NCBI GenBank assembly: GCA_003612395.1
Contig: RAYQ01000004.1
Location: forward strand, 1 to 64,000
From: Parablautia intestinalis
Lineage (GTDB): Bacteria; Bacillota; Clostridia; Lachnospirales; Lachnospiraceae
Direction of reading: 5' to 3'
DNA: 64,000 nucleotides
The position numbers and the translations under genes were made by a program. Below, piece by piece: positions 1-9,676 of the stretch. The notes below the pieces were generated by a model that saw only the letters and a program-made list of their open reading frames with translations, searched no databases and was not told the origin of the DNA. The number at the start of each line of letters is the position of its first letter. Within the stretch, counting starts at the first letter, position 1.

Positions 1-614
1 TTTATTGACAAAACACTTTAAAATAGGTTTTGGAAGGTGATTTTTCGGGATAATTAACTTTTCGGGATAAGTGGTGTGAGAGGTCGGCTAATCAACTAAT
101 GATTAGCCTCCTACTCGATTACAATACCGGAGCAATTTTGCTGAAAACTGGTGAATGGTGCGGCAGAGGCGTATTTTGCGCTCCAACATAACAAAAGAGA
201 GAATAGCCTGAAACCGCGCGTGCTCTGGGGGGTTCGTGTTTACGGAGCTTAAGAAAATCCGAGGTAATTCGAGTTCGTAACCCTCACATTACCCTCGTAC
301 AACCCTCAGTCGTAACACTCAAAAAATTAAGATTACACACAATTTGTAAGGGTTTCAGTAGGGGAATCAGTTGGTGTAAGCTGTAGCGCTTCTATACTGA
401 TGTATGAAATCACAGGGCGGAGAGGAATAAATTAATAAAGTCTGCACATCAAATTTTTATGGACATTTATCCATTATTAATTTACAATAGAGAAAGATGC
501 GATATGAAAAGAAATCAAATTTTTTATCCATTAAGTTTCACACGGCATCAGATATGGCAGATATTTGACGCATGATAATACCCTGCTGATAGGGATAATA
601 GTTGGAGGACTAAG
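1..614. other. Gene-free region with short repeats
   Basis: I see no frame here with both a credible start and a ribosome site. The stretch holds a 12-base direct repeat TTTTCGGGATAA at 42-53 and 59-70, a perfect 9-bp hairpin (86-94 with 100-108), and ACCCTC at 280, 291 and 302, exactly 11 bases apart, followed by ACACTC at 315. The last 150 bases are AT-rich and probably hold the promoter of the next gene, but no clean -35/-10 pair can be chosen. The upstream neighbour lies outside the window. Confidence 0.5.
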
Positions 615-1253
615 ATGAGCGAAGAAAATAAGATGATTTATTGTACACAATGTGGAAAGGAAAATGCCGCAACCTCTAAATTTTGCAGCAATTGCGGTGC
701 AAAATTAGAACAGCCTTCTTTACAGGAGAATACAGATTTTTTAAAGTCGGAAGGCACTTTTTCGGGAGAAAATGCGGCAGGTGAAAATACAGCTCCTATT
801 TATGAGAGAATAACGGATGCGGAAGAAGAAAAGCCGGCTTCTCCCTACCAGGAAGAAATAAAGATAAATTATGGAACTGCGCAGTCAGGCTATTACAGCA
901 ATGACAATAACGGCAGTTCTTACTATGACTCACAGTCATCCCAATATTATGGAGGAACTCAGGGGGAAGAAAAGCAGGGGGGCGGAAATATCGGCTTTGC
1001 AATCGCTTCTTTGGTTTGTGGTATTATTTCTTTGGTCTGCTGTTGTCTTGGCCTTTTCAGCGCGGTGCTGGGGATTGCGGCGATTGTACTTGGTATTATC
1101 ACTCTTTGTTTTAAATATGATGGCAAGGGAATGGCAATTGCAGGTATCGTAACAGGGGGCCTTGCGTTGGTATTTGTTATTTTCGCAATGATTATAGGAA
1201 GCACATCCGCATATACTGATATGCTTGAGCAGCTTACGAATGATCTCTATTAA
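615..1253 (+). CDS. Zinc-ribbon DUF4190 membrane protein
   Basis: The 212-residue protein starts with a zinc ribbon (Cys10, Cys13, Cys24, Cys27), continues through a low-complexity Ser/Tyr/Gln/Glu linker to about residue 120, and ends in two hydrophobic Gly/Ala/Cys-rich segments (about 126-160 and 172-196) typical of DUF4190. GGAGG six bases before ATG supports the start. The next gene overlaps its end and encodes a DUF2752 protein, so the two are probably translated together. Such proteins are inner-membrane proteins of unknown role; no function is assigned. Confidence 0.8.
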   Translation: MSEENKMIYCTQCGKENAATSKFCSNCGAKLEQPSLQENTDFLKSEGTFSGENAAGENTAPIYERITDAEEEKPASPYQEEIKINYGTAQSGYYSNDNNGSSYYDSQSSQYYGGTQGEEKQGGGNIGFAIASLVCGIISLVCCCLGLFSAVLGIAAIVLGIITLCFKYDGKGMAIAGIVTGGLALVFVIFAMIIGSTSAYTDMLEQLTNDLY

Positions 1254-1686
1254 ATTTCAAAGCGGTAGGAAATATCGTGCGGATGAAATTTTTTATCACG
1301 TTGGGAAGGTAATATGGCTGCCATTTTGCATGGCAGGTATTTGGTTTTCTCATGGAGGATATGAACGCTTCGGAGAACAGATGACGTGTTCTATTCGGGA
1401 AATATGCGGGCTGCCCTGTCCGGGATGCGGAATCACCAGAGCATTTTATTACCTGTTTCGGGGAAACCTGTTAAAGAGCTTTCAACTTAACCCAACGGTT
1501 ATTTATGGCGTTTGGGCGTATATACATTTTATGGCGTGTTACTTTTACCGCAGTCATGTAAGCGGAGTGATCCACGAAAAAGAAATACGTATTCCTTTTT
1601 ATGCATATGGTGCTATTGGGGTTTTACTAATTCAGTGGGCGGTTAAAATTATAAATATTTTTTGCATAGCCCTGGAAAGAGTCTGA
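1225..1686 (+). CDS. DUF2752 family membrane protein
   Basis: The protein of up to 153 residues contains the DUF2752 signature CPGCGITRAFYYL near residue 72, with flanking hydrophobic helices, and should be an integral membrane protein. It overlaps the preceding zinc-ribbon gene in another frame, which suggests coupled translation. The start is uncertain: TTG at 1225 or ATG at 1240, neither with a strong ribosome site. A terminator hairpin follows at 1713-1741. The family has no established biochemical role. Confidence 0.75.
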   Translation: MSSLRMISIKFQSGRKYRADEIFYHVGKVIWLPFCMAGIWFSHGGYERFGEQMTCSIREICGLPCPGCGITRAFYYLFRGNLLKSFQLNPTVIYGVWAYIHFMACYFYRSHVSGVIHEKEIRIPFYAYGAIGVLLIQWAVKIINIFCIALERV

Positions 1687-1712
1687 TAAGTTCTGACTTT
1701 AAAGTTAATGTC

Positions 1713-1747
1713 AATCGCCTGAGAATTATTCTCAGGCGATTATTACA
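1713..1747 (+). terminator. Terminator after DUF2752 gene
   Basis: A perfect 13-bp stem (1713-1725 with 1729-1741, loop TTA) is followed by TATTA. It lies between convergent genes and may stop transcription from both sides. Confidence 0.8.
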
Positions 1748-1870
1748 ATAAGCTGGCTGGGGGAAGCGCTATCTGCTGCTGATATAAGGCTGACCGGGAA
1801 ACGTGCTGGCCGCTGTTTATGGAAGATAGCAAATGCGCCTGTAAAAATTTATCAATATACTATAAGAATA

Positions 1871-2455
1871 TCAGGGATTCGGTGCTTCACCATCTGCACT
1901 TTCGTTATCAGGATTTTCGGTATTATCTTCACTTGTATCTTCGTTAGCCTGATTGCTCTCGTCAGCGCCGTCATCATCGTAGGTAAAAATTTCCTCCGGA
2001 ATGTTTCCATGAATAATTGAAACAATGTATTGAAATCTTATATTAGCCTGTTCATAATTCTGATAAGCCACGTCTGCATAGGAGGCGTCATATTCTCCTT
2101 CATATGCCTGATGGTAATAAGAGACCGCTTCAGACATATATGCACTGGCATCATCTGCAAGTTCATCTACGCCGGGAAAGCCGTCAGGAACCTCCAGAGC
2201 AGCCATTTGGGCAAAAGAAGTGTCCATGGAATCAAGTAATGACAAAAGTTCAGCGGTTGAGGTTTCAGAATTAGGATCAATAGCATTGATAGAAGAATCA
2301 ATGAGTCGGATATTTTCAAAGAACTGATTCATATTTGCCTTGTAAATTTCCAATTCTTCCTTTTGGCCACAGCCGGCAAGGACAAATGCAAAAACAGACA
2401 ATAACATTATTTTTACTTTAATCTTATATTTAATCTTAAGATGTGTTTTTTCCAA
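1871..2455 (-). CDS. Putative lipoprotein
   Basis: I choose the TTG at 2455, which has AGGAG eight bases upstream; an ATG 26 codons earlier has no such site. The resulting 194-residue protein begins with a Lys-rich n-region, a hydrophobic stretch and the lipobox LAGC, so it is probably lipidated and held on the outer face of the membrane. The middle is helical and Glu/Asp/Tyr-rich, and the C-terminus is an acidic Asn/Glu/Asp tail. No catalytic motif was recognised. It is transcribed toward the DUF2752 gene. Confidence 0.75.
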   Translation of the reverse strand: MEKTHLKIKYKIKVKIMLLSVFAFVLAGCGQKEELEIYKANMNQFFENIRLIDSSINAIDPNSETSTAELLSLLDSMDTSFAQMAALEVPDGFPGVDELADDASAYMSEAVSYYHQAYEGEYDASYADVAYQNYEQANIRFQYIVSIIHGNIPEEIFTYDDDGADESNQANEDTSEDNTENPDNESADGEAPNP

Positions 2456-2667
2456 AACAAGATCTCCTGTTCTTATGTAAAAATGATTTTTAACATAATT
2501 AAAGTTATCATAGATGTAAGTTGAAGTCAACAACCTTGCAGATATGATAAGTGGTATTCTAACAGCTCAGCCGCGCCATTTGCACAGGCGCCTGCGGCAC
2601 TTTCCTACTGGCGCAGACAACTTTGAACAATAACCGGGGGTATAGTCAGGGGGTTTTTATTTGCAAA

Positions 2668-2696
2668 TTGTAGTTTTTAAAAAATTATGATAATAT
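2668..2696 (+). promoter_or_regulatory. Sigma-A-type promoter for metH
   Basis: TTGTAG at 2668-2673, a 17-base spacer and TAATAT at 2691-2696. Transcription would begin near 2703 and give a leader of about 175 bases before the GTG start of the methionine synthase gene. Confidence 0.6.
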
Positions 2697-2718
2697 ATAG
2701 CAGTGAATTCGGATTTTT

Positions 2719-2848
2719 ATTTCCGCGAGCAACGAGCCAAGCGGACATGCTTGCATGTCTATTTGGCGACTGCCGCGAGGGTCAAATACCCCGCAGCTTG
2801 CTGCGTTGCAAGTTTGATGCCCCGTCAGCTTGCTGCGGGGTATTTGAC
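2719..2848 (+). repeat. Structured repeat in the metH leader
   Basis: Two parts lie in the predicted untranslated leader. Bases 2719-2759 contain the palindrome GACATGC-TT-GCATGTC and match, with only transitions over about 32 positions, the reverse complement of 32323-32362. Bases 2781-2848 form a hairpin with perfect 17-bp arms (GTCAAATACCCCGCAGC at 2781-2797 and its complement at 2832-2848) closing 34 bases. No known SAM, cobalamin or T-box signature was found, so this is more likely a dispersed intergenic repeat than a riboswitch, but its place in the leader makes an effect on metH possible. Confidence 0.6.
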
Positions 2849-2879
2849 TGAACTGCTGCATATGGCCAGGAGGTGCATT

Positions 2880-5375
2880 GTGAATATTATTGAATTTAAG
2901 AAACTTACGGAAAGAGGGCTTATTTATCTGGACGGGGCCACAGGCTCTAACCTGATGAAAAGGGGAATGCCTGCAGGGGTATGCCCCGAAAAATGGATTT
3001 TGGAGCATCCGGATATTTTTGTGGGATTGCAGAGAGAGTATGTGGAGGCAGGCAGCAACATAATTTACGCGCCAACCTTTACGGCCAACCGCATTAAACT
3101 GAAGGAATATCATCTGGAAGGAGACATAGAGAGGATAAATCATGAACTTGTTGCTCTTTCCAAAAAGGCAGCGGATGGCAATGCGCTTGTAGCAGGAGAT
3201 ATCACCATGACCGGCAGACAGCTTATTCCCATGGGAGATATAGATTTTGAGGAACTGATTGACGTATATAAGGAACAGATTAAACTGATTTGTGAAGCGG
3301 GAGCGGATCTCCTGGTGGTGGAAACCATGATGAGCCTTCAGGAAACCAGAGCAGCATTGATTGCGGCAAAGGAGATATGTACTTTACCTGTGATGGCAAC
3401 CCTTACCTTTGAGTCTGATGGCAGGACGCTTTACGGTACAGATGGTATAAGTGCAGCAGTTACGCTTGAAAAGTTAGGTGCCTGTGCGGTAGGGGCTAAT
3501 TGCTCTACAGGCCCTGATAAAATGGTGGAACTGATTCAGAGTATTTCTAAGGTGGTGTCTGTTCCGGTGATTGCCAAACCCAATGCAGGTATGCCGGGCC
3601 TTGATGAAGACGGGGAAACTGTCTATGATATGGATGCAGATACCTTTGCACTGGAGATGAAAAAGCTGGTAAATGCAGGAGCCTGCATTTTGGGCGGCTG
3701 CTGTGGAACAGCACCGGAATATATCGGAAAGCTGGTAAACGCCACAAAAGATATGCTGCCGGTAAAATCAATCGAAAAATCTGCGGAAAAACCCTTAGTC
3801 CGATATCTGTCAAGTGAAAGAAAAACAGTAGCCTTTGGGCCCGGCTCTCCATTTATGGTGGTAGGGGAGAGGATTAACCCTACCGGAAAAAAGAAATTGC
3901 AGGCACAGCTAAGAGAAGGAAATTTGGAAATGGCGCTTTCCTTTGCTGAAGAACAGGAGGAATGCGGAGCGGCTCTTCTGGATATCAATGTGGGAATGAG
4001 CGGCATAGATGAAAAGGAATTAATGCTTAAGGTTTTAGATGAGGTTACGGTAGCCACAAATCTGCCCCTGTCCATTGATTCCAGCCATGTGGATGTGATA
4101 GAAGCCGCCCTTCGCAGATACCCTGGCCGGGCATTAATCAACTCCATATCAGGAGAGTCCGGGAAGACGGATCGGCTTCTTGCGCTTGCAAAAAAATATG
4201 GCGCTATGTTTATTTTACTTCCCCTTTCCGATAAAGGGCTGCCGGAAAATCTGGAAGAAAAAATAGCAATTATAGAAGAAGTCAGTCAAAAAGCCTATAA
4301 GGCAGGGTTAAAAAAAGAGGATATCGTTGTAGACGGTCTTGTAGCCACAGCAGGAGCGAATCCAAATGCGGCAAAGGAAGTACTTGAAACCATTCGCTAT
4401 TGCAGAAAAAATGGCTTCGCCACAATCTGCGGTCTGTCCAACATTTCCTTTGGATTACCGGAGAGAAGCTTTGTAAATACGGCTTTTCTTACTATGGCTA
4501 TTCAGGAAGGGCTTTCAATGGCCATTGCAAATCCGTCTCAGGATTTGCTGATGAACATAGCTTTTGCAGCTGACCTTTTGATGAACAAGGAGGAGGCGGA
4601 TAACCGCTACATTGAAAGAATGGCCCTTTATAAAGAAAGAGCGCCTGTTATGATAAAGCCGGGCGTAAAAAGTGAGGTGCAGTCCCGGATGTCCCCGGGA
4701 CAATGCGCTGCCGGCAAGGAGGTGCCAAAGACAGAAAGCGCAGATCTTTTTGGCAATCAGATTTATCAGGATGTGATGAAGGGCAATAGAAAGCAGATTA
4801 AGGAACATACGAAGCTGTTTAGGGAAGAAGGATGGGAAGCTTCCCGGATATTAAATGAAATTTTACTTCCGGCCATTAATGAAGTGGGGGAACTGTTTGA
4901 TAAAGGACGGTATTTTCTGCCTCAGCTGATTGCCAGTGCGGAGGCCATGAAGCTTTCTATTGAATATCTGGAGCCTTTTCTTGCAAACGGTACGCAAAAG
5001 GAGGAAATGCCTGTGGTGGTGATTGCCACGGTGGCTGGTGATATTCATGATATCGGTAAAAACCTTGTGGCTCTTATGCTAAAAAATCATGGTTTTCAGG
5101 TGATTGATCTTGGAAAGGATGTACCCCGGGAAATGATTGTTGAGCAGGCTCATAAATATAATGCCAGTATCATTGCATTGTCCGCTCTTATGACCACAAC
5201 CATGCAGGAAATGAAACGAGTGGTGGATTATGCAAAGGAAAAGCAGGTAAAAGCAAAAATTATGATTGGAGGAGCCGTTATAACCCCTGAATACGCAGAA
5301 GAAATAGGCGCTGACGGTTATTCCAGAGATGCAGCACAGGCAGTACAGGTGGCAAAGCAGCTTACAGGACTGTAA
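2880..5375 (+). CDS. metH: Cobalamin-dependent methionine synthase
   Basis: The 831-residue enzyme transfers a methyl group from methyltetrahydrofolate through cobalamin to homocysteine. In order it has a homocysteine-binding barrel (zinc cysteines in GANCSTG and GGCCGT), a pterin-binding domain beginning VGERINPTGKKKL, a B12 cap, and a cobalamin Rossmann domain with DIHDIGKN (axial His) and IGGA. It ends there, without the AdoMet-binding reactivation domain of the E. coli enzyme; such short forms are usual in clostridia, where reactivation needs a separate protein not seen here. The GTG at 2880 follows AGGAGG; the frame is open further upstream but lacks a ribosome site. Confidence 0.95.
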   Translation: MNIIEFKKLTERGLIYLDGATGSNLMKRGMPAGVCPEKWILEHPDIFVGLQREYVEAGSNIIYAPTFTANRIKLKEYHLEGDIERINHELVALSKKAADGNALVAGDITMTGRQLIPMGDIDFEELIDVYKEQIKLICEAGADLLVVETMMSLQETRAALIAAKEICTLPVMATLTFESDGRTLYGTDGISAAVTLEKLGACAVGANCSTGPDKMVELIQSISKVVSVPVIAKPNAGMPGLDEDGETVYDMDADTFALEMKKLVNAGACILGGCCGTAPEYIGKLVNATKDMLPVKSIEKSAEKPLVRYLSSERKTVAFGPGSPFMVVGERINPTGKKKLQAQLREGNLEMALSFAEEQEECGAALLDINVGMSGIDEKELMLKVLDEVTVATNLPLSIDSSHVDVIEAALRRYPGRALINSISGESGKTDRLLALAKKYGAMFILLPLSDKGLPENLEEKIAIIEEVSQKAYKAGLKKEDIVVDGLVATAGANPNAAKEVLETIRYCRKNGFATICGLSNISFGLPERSFVNTAFLTMAIQEGLSMAIANPSQDLLMNIAFAADLLMNKEEADNRYIERMALYKERAPVMIKPGVKSEVQSRMSPGQCAAGKEVPKTESADLFGNQIYQDVMKGNRKQIKEHTKLFREEGWEASRILNEILLPAINEVGELFDKGRYFLPQLIASAEAMKLSIEYLEPFLANGTQKEEMPVVVIATVAGDIHDIGKNLVALMLKNHGFQVIDLGKDVPREMIVEQAHKYNASIIALSALMTTTMQEMKRVVDYAKEKQVKAKIMIGGAVITPEYAEEIGADGYSRDAAQAVQVAKQLTGL

Positions 5376-5397
5376 AAAATAGCGTGAAAAAAATGGA

Positions 5398-5431
5398 TTA
5401 AGGTCTGCGGCAGCGCGGATACAGACCTTAA
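5398..5431 (+). promoter_or_regulatory. Hairpin upstream of ilvB
   Basis: Perfect inverted repeat TTAAGGTCTG (5398-5407) and CAGACCTTAA (5422-5431) around a 14-base loop. No T-run follows on the plus strand, so it is not a standard terminator for metH. It could be an operator or leader structure for the ilvB operon. Confidence 0.4.
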
Positions 5432-5466
5432 TATGCAGAAATTACCGCGCAGAAATGAGGAGAGAT

Positions 5467-7080
5467 ATGACAGGAGCAGATGCAATCGTAAAATGTTTGG
5501 AAAATGAAGGGGTAGAGTATGTTTTTGGATACCCGGGTGTAGCGATTTGTCCATTTTATAACAGTATTTTGGAATCGCCTGTTCAGACGGTTCTGATAAG
5601 GACAGAACAAAATGCAGCTCATGCGGCAAGCGGTCTTACAAGAGTTTCCGGGAAGCCGGGGGTTTGTGCCGTTACCTCCGGACCGGGAGCAACCAATGTA
5701 ATTACAGGTATTGCAACCGCCTTTGCGGACAGCATTCCTTTGATATGTATAACAGGACAGGTAAATTCTTCTTTGCTTGGGAGTGATGTGTTTCAGGAGG
5801 CTGATATCACGGGGGCGGTGGAGTCCTTTGTGAAGTACAGCTATCTGGTTAGGGACGCAAACGATATCCCGCGCATTTTTAAAGAAGCTTTTCATATTGC
5901 AAACACAGGAAGAAGAGGGCCCGTGCTGATTGATGTGCCCATTGATGTACAAAATGCGGAGGTAAAGAAGTTTGTTTATCCGGAAACTGTTTCCATGCGC
6001 ACCTATAAGCCCACAGTAAAGGGGAATATGGTGCAGATAAAAAAGGTGGTGGCGGAGCTGACACGGGCAAAGCGCCCTATTATCTGTGCAGGCGGCGGAG
6101 TTCTTTTATCCGGCGCGCAAGAGGAGCTTCTTGCTTTTGTGGAAAAGCATGAGATACCCGTGGTTTCAACCATGATGGGAATCGGGGTGATGCCTACAAA
6201 GCATCCTCTGTACTTTGGTATGGTTGGAAATAATGGAAAGCCTTATGCTAACAGAGCCATGAATGAATCGGATCTTTTGCTGATGGTGGGGGCGAGAGTA
6301 GCGGACAGGGCTGTAAACCAGCCGGACCTTATCACTAATAATAAAATATTGGTTCACATTGATGTTGACCCTGCGGAAATCGGAAAGAATGTGGGCCCGT
6401 CCATTCCTCTTGTAGGAGATGCAAAGCATATTTTTGAAGATTTTCTATTACAGGATTTTACCTGTGAACACAAACAGTGGTTGGAAACCCTAAAGGAATA
6501 CAGAAAAACCATGGCGCGCAAAAGAATACCCAATCCCGCTTATGTGGATCCGGCAGGCTTTATCACTATGCTCTCCGAAAAAATGGAGGATGACGGTATT
6601 TATGTGGCGGATGTGGGACAAAATCAGATTTGGTCCTGCGGTTATCACATCGTAAAGAAGGGAAGATTTCTAACCACCGGAGGAATGGGAACCATGGGTT
6701 ATTCCATTCCGGCTGCTATGGGCGCCAAACTGGCACAGCCTGAAAGACAGGTAATTGCCGTCTGCGGGGATGGTTCCTTCCAGATGTCCATGATGGAGCT
6801 TGCCACCATGCGCCAGCATCACGTTCCGGCAAAGATTGTTGTACTTAAGAATAATTATCTGGGCATGGTAAGAGAATTTCAGCATTATAATTATAAGGAT
6901 AATTATTCTGTGGTCGATTTATCCGGAAGTCCTGATCTTGAGAAACTTTCTTCAGCCTATGATATGAAATTCCTGCGCCTTGAGAATATGGATGAAGCAA
7001 ATGAGAAAATAGATGAATTCTTAAAACAGGATGAATCAGTACTTATGGAATGCATCATTGATCCTATGGATTTGGTATAG
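5467..7080 (+). CDS. ilvB: Acetolactate synthase large subunit
   Basis: A thiamine-diphosphate enzyme that condenses pyruvate to acetolactate, or pyruvate and 2-oxobutyrate to acetohydroxybutyrate, the first common step of valine, leucine and isoleucine synthesis. It shows the N-terminal pyrimidine-binding domain with the catalytic Glu in RTEQNAAH, the central domain, and the C-terminal ThDP motif from GDGSFQ to NN. I prefer ATG 5467, preceded by GAGGAGAG; ATG 5455 overlaps that site and would add four residues. Small-subunit genes follow at once. No ilvD is in the window. Confidence 0.93.
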   Translation: MTGADAIVKCLENEGVEYVFGYPGVAICPFYNSILESPVQTVLIRTEQNAAHAASGLTRVSGKPGVCAVTSGPGATNVITGIATAFADSIPLICITGQVNSSLLGSDVFQEADITGAVESFVKYSYLVRDANDIPRIFKEAFHIANTGRRGPVLIDVPIDVQNAEVKKFVYPETVSMRTYKPTVKGNMVQIKKVVAELTRAKRPIICAGGGVLLSGAQEELLAFVEKHEIPVVSTMMGIGVMPTKHPLYFGMVGNNGKPYANRAMNESDLLLMVGARVADRAVNQPDLITNNKILVHIDVDPAEIGKNVGPSIPLVGDAKHIFEDFLLQDFTCEHKQWLETLKEYRKTMARKRIPNPAYVDPAGFITMLSEKMEDDGIYVADVGQNQIWSCGYHIVKKGRFLTTGGMGTMGYSIPAAMGAKLAQPERQVIAVCGDGSFQMSMMELATMRQHHVPAKIVVLKNNYLGMVREFQHYNYKDNYSVVDLSGSPDLEKLSSAYDMKFLRLENMDEANEKIDEFLKQDESVLMECIIDPMDLV

Positions 7081-7097
7081 AAAGGGAGGAAGCAGAT

Positions 7098-7592
7098 TTG
7101 AAAAAAATATATTCGGTGTCAGTAGAAAACCGTTCCGGTGTACTTTGCAAGGTGGCAGGGCTTTTTTCCAGACGCTGCTTTAACATTGATTCCCTTGCAG
7201 TGGGGGAAACCGATGATCCGGCCGTTTCCTGTATGACAATTGTCAGCAGCGGGGACAAGCGGACCATAGAACAGATTGAAAAGCAATTAAATAAAAAGCT
7301 GGATGTTATCAAGGTCAAAACCTTTGATGAGGCAGCAAGTATCAGCCGGGAGCTGCTCCTTATGAAGGTAAAGTATAATAAGTCAAACCGCAGGGATATT
7401 ATGGAGATCTGTGAGATTATGAATGCACGGATTGTAGATATGTCAAAGACCATGATGCTAATACAAATGTGCGATACATCCGAGCGTATACAGCTTTTTA
7501 TTAATATGTTTAAAACGGTAAGCATTGTGGAGGTAGCACGTACCGGAACCCTGGCCCTTCAAAAATGCAATGAAACAGAGCAAACAAGTTGA
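7098..7592 (+). CDS. ilvN: Acetolactate synthase small subunit, copy 1
   Basis: The 164-residue protein has an N-terminal ACT domain (VENRSGVLCKVAGLFSRR) and the C-terminal domain that activates the catalytic subunit and carries valine feedback inhibition in this family. The TTG start is preceded by GGGAGG, 17 bases after the ilvB stop, so it is translated with ilvB. It differs from the second copy downstream in the normally conserved NIESLTVG region (here NIDSLAVG followed by ETDDPAVSC). Whether it pairs with the same large subunit cannot be told from sequence. Confidence 0.88.
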   Translation: MKKIYSVSVENRSGVLCKVAGLFSRRCFNIDSLAVGETDDPAVSCMTIVSSGDKRTIEQIEKQLNKKLDVIKVKTFDEAASISRELLLMKVKYNKSNRRDIMEICEIMNARIVDMSKTMMLIQMCDTSERIQLFINMFKTVSIVEVARTGTLALQKCNETEQTS

Positions 7593-7617
7593 CTTTTGTA
7601 AGGTAAATTGTTAAAAT
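7589..7617 (+). promoter_or_regulatory. Internal promoter before second ilvN
   Basis: TTGACT at 7589-7594, a 17-base spacer and TAAAAT at 7612-7617. The -35 hexamer overlaps the stop codon of the first small-subunit gene. It could drive the second small subunit and ilvC independently of ilvB. A small hairpin (TGCCGC, loop CAGA, GCGGCA) lies in the predicted leader. Confidence 0.6.
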
Positions 7618-7731
7618 GTTTCTTGGTTTAATCTGTTTGGCCGTGCCGCCAGAGCGGCATATCCGGGGATTTGGACAGGTATATGATGTTTTGACCTGCC
7701 TGAATTGCTATGAAGTGAAGGAGGATGAAAA

Positions 7732-8229
7732 TTGCGTAAAAAGGTTTTTCAGCTTATAGTTGATAATACTGCCGGCGTCCTTAGCAGGATTTCAGGCCTT
7801 TTTTCAAGGAGAGGCTATAACATCGAAAGCATTACCGCAGGCGTTACCGCTGATTCCCGTTTTACCAGAATTACAATTGTGGCATCCGGTGACGATGAGA
7901 TTCTTGACCAGATTGAAAAGCAGGTGGCGAAGCTGGTAGATGTGAGAGATATCAGGGAGCTTGCGCCGGAAAACAGTGTGTACAGGGAATTGGCGCTTAT
8001 CAAGGTCAGAACAAACAGTGAGCAGAGGCAGGGCGTTATCTCTATAGCGGATATCTTCCGCGCCAACATTATAGATGTGGCTCCGGACAGTCTGATTGTG
8101 GAACTTACCGGTGATCAGGCTAAAATTGACGCCTTTATCAGTCTGTTAGAAGGATATGAAATATTGGAGCTTGCAAGAACCGGTATTGCCGGCCTTGGAA
8201 GAGGTACGGAGAAGGTTGTTTATCTGTAA
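7732..8229 (+). CDS. ilvN: Acetolactate synthase small subunit, copy 2
   Basis: The 165-residue protein is the more typical family member: an ACT domain with VDNTAGVLSRISGLFSRRGYNIES, then the C-terminal activation domain ending in ARTGIAGLGRG. The TTG start is preceded by AAGGAGG. It sits 139 bases after the first small subunit, with its own predicted promoter, and 142 bases before ilvC. Having both copies allows differently regulated holoenzymes; that is inference. Confidence 0.9.
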   Translation: MRKKVFQLIVDNTAGVLSRISGLFSRRGYNIESITAGVTADSRFTRITIVASGDDEILDQIEKQVAKLVDVRDIRELAPENSVYRELALIKVRTNSEQRQGVISIADIFRANIIDVAPDSLIVELTGDQAKIDAFISLLEGYEILELARTGIAGLGRGTEKVVYL

Positions 8230-8329
8230 AAAACAGTGCGGTTTTTAATGGGTTTTACTGCAGGCCGGCAGGCTCAATTGTTGGCAAAGAGTATAACAGT
8301 TAAAAAATATTTTATGAATATCAGGATGA

Positions 8330-9391
<1,062 letters not shown>

Positions 9392-9431
9392 TGCAGTATG
9401 TCTGGCAGCAAACTTTCTTATGCGGGCCTGT

Positions 9432-9542
9432 GGATCAAACGCTGTCACGCTGTGCGAGCCAGCTTATTGGATCAAACGCTGTCACGCTGCGCGAGCCAGC
9501 TTATTGGATCAAACGCTGTCACGCCGCGCGAGACAGCTTATT
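9432..9542 (+). repeat. Three tandem copies of a 37-bp repeat
   Basis: Units run 9432-9468, 9469-9505 and 9506-9542, starting GGATCAAACGCTGTCACGC and ending CAGCTTATT, with only a few substitutions between them. A unit of the same length and pattern is found at 44175-44211. An 86-codon open frame crossing this stretch is only the translation of the repeat. The function is unknown; it lies between the ilvC stop and a terminator. Confidence 0.85.
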
Positions 9543-9549
9543 TATAAAA

Positions 9550-9575
9550 AGGGCTGCCGTGCGGCAGCTCTTTTT
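9550..9575 (+). terminator. Terminator after ilvC
   Basis: A stem of about nine base pairs (GGGCTGCCG with CGGCAGCTC, one G-T wobble) with a tight loop, followed directly by TTTTT. Confidence 0.85.
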
Positions 9576-9607
9576 GTGTAGATATTGTGAAATTATACAG
9601 ATTAACT

Positions 9608-9635
9608 TCTCAAATCTATGCTTTTGTGGTACAAT
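9608..9635 (+). promoter_or_regulatory. Possible leuC promoter
   Basis: TACAAT at 9630-9635 with a weak -35 (TTCTCA, 9608-9613, 16-base spacer), downstream of the ilvC terminator and 42 bases before leuC. Confidence 0.35.
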
Positions 9636-9676
9636 CATAAATTGTTTATAAGAGACTTTTACAGGAGGAAATCACT

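Noticed and set aside
2703-2879. 59-codon N-terminal extension of methionine synthase
   Set aside because: It translates the hairpin repeat; GTG 2880 follows AGGAGG and gives the usual family N-terminus.
7617-7731. Possible Leu/Ile-rich leader peptide before the second ilvN
   Set aside because: The ATG is part of the predicted -10 box, so it would not be transcribed, and the frame has no stop before the ilvN start.
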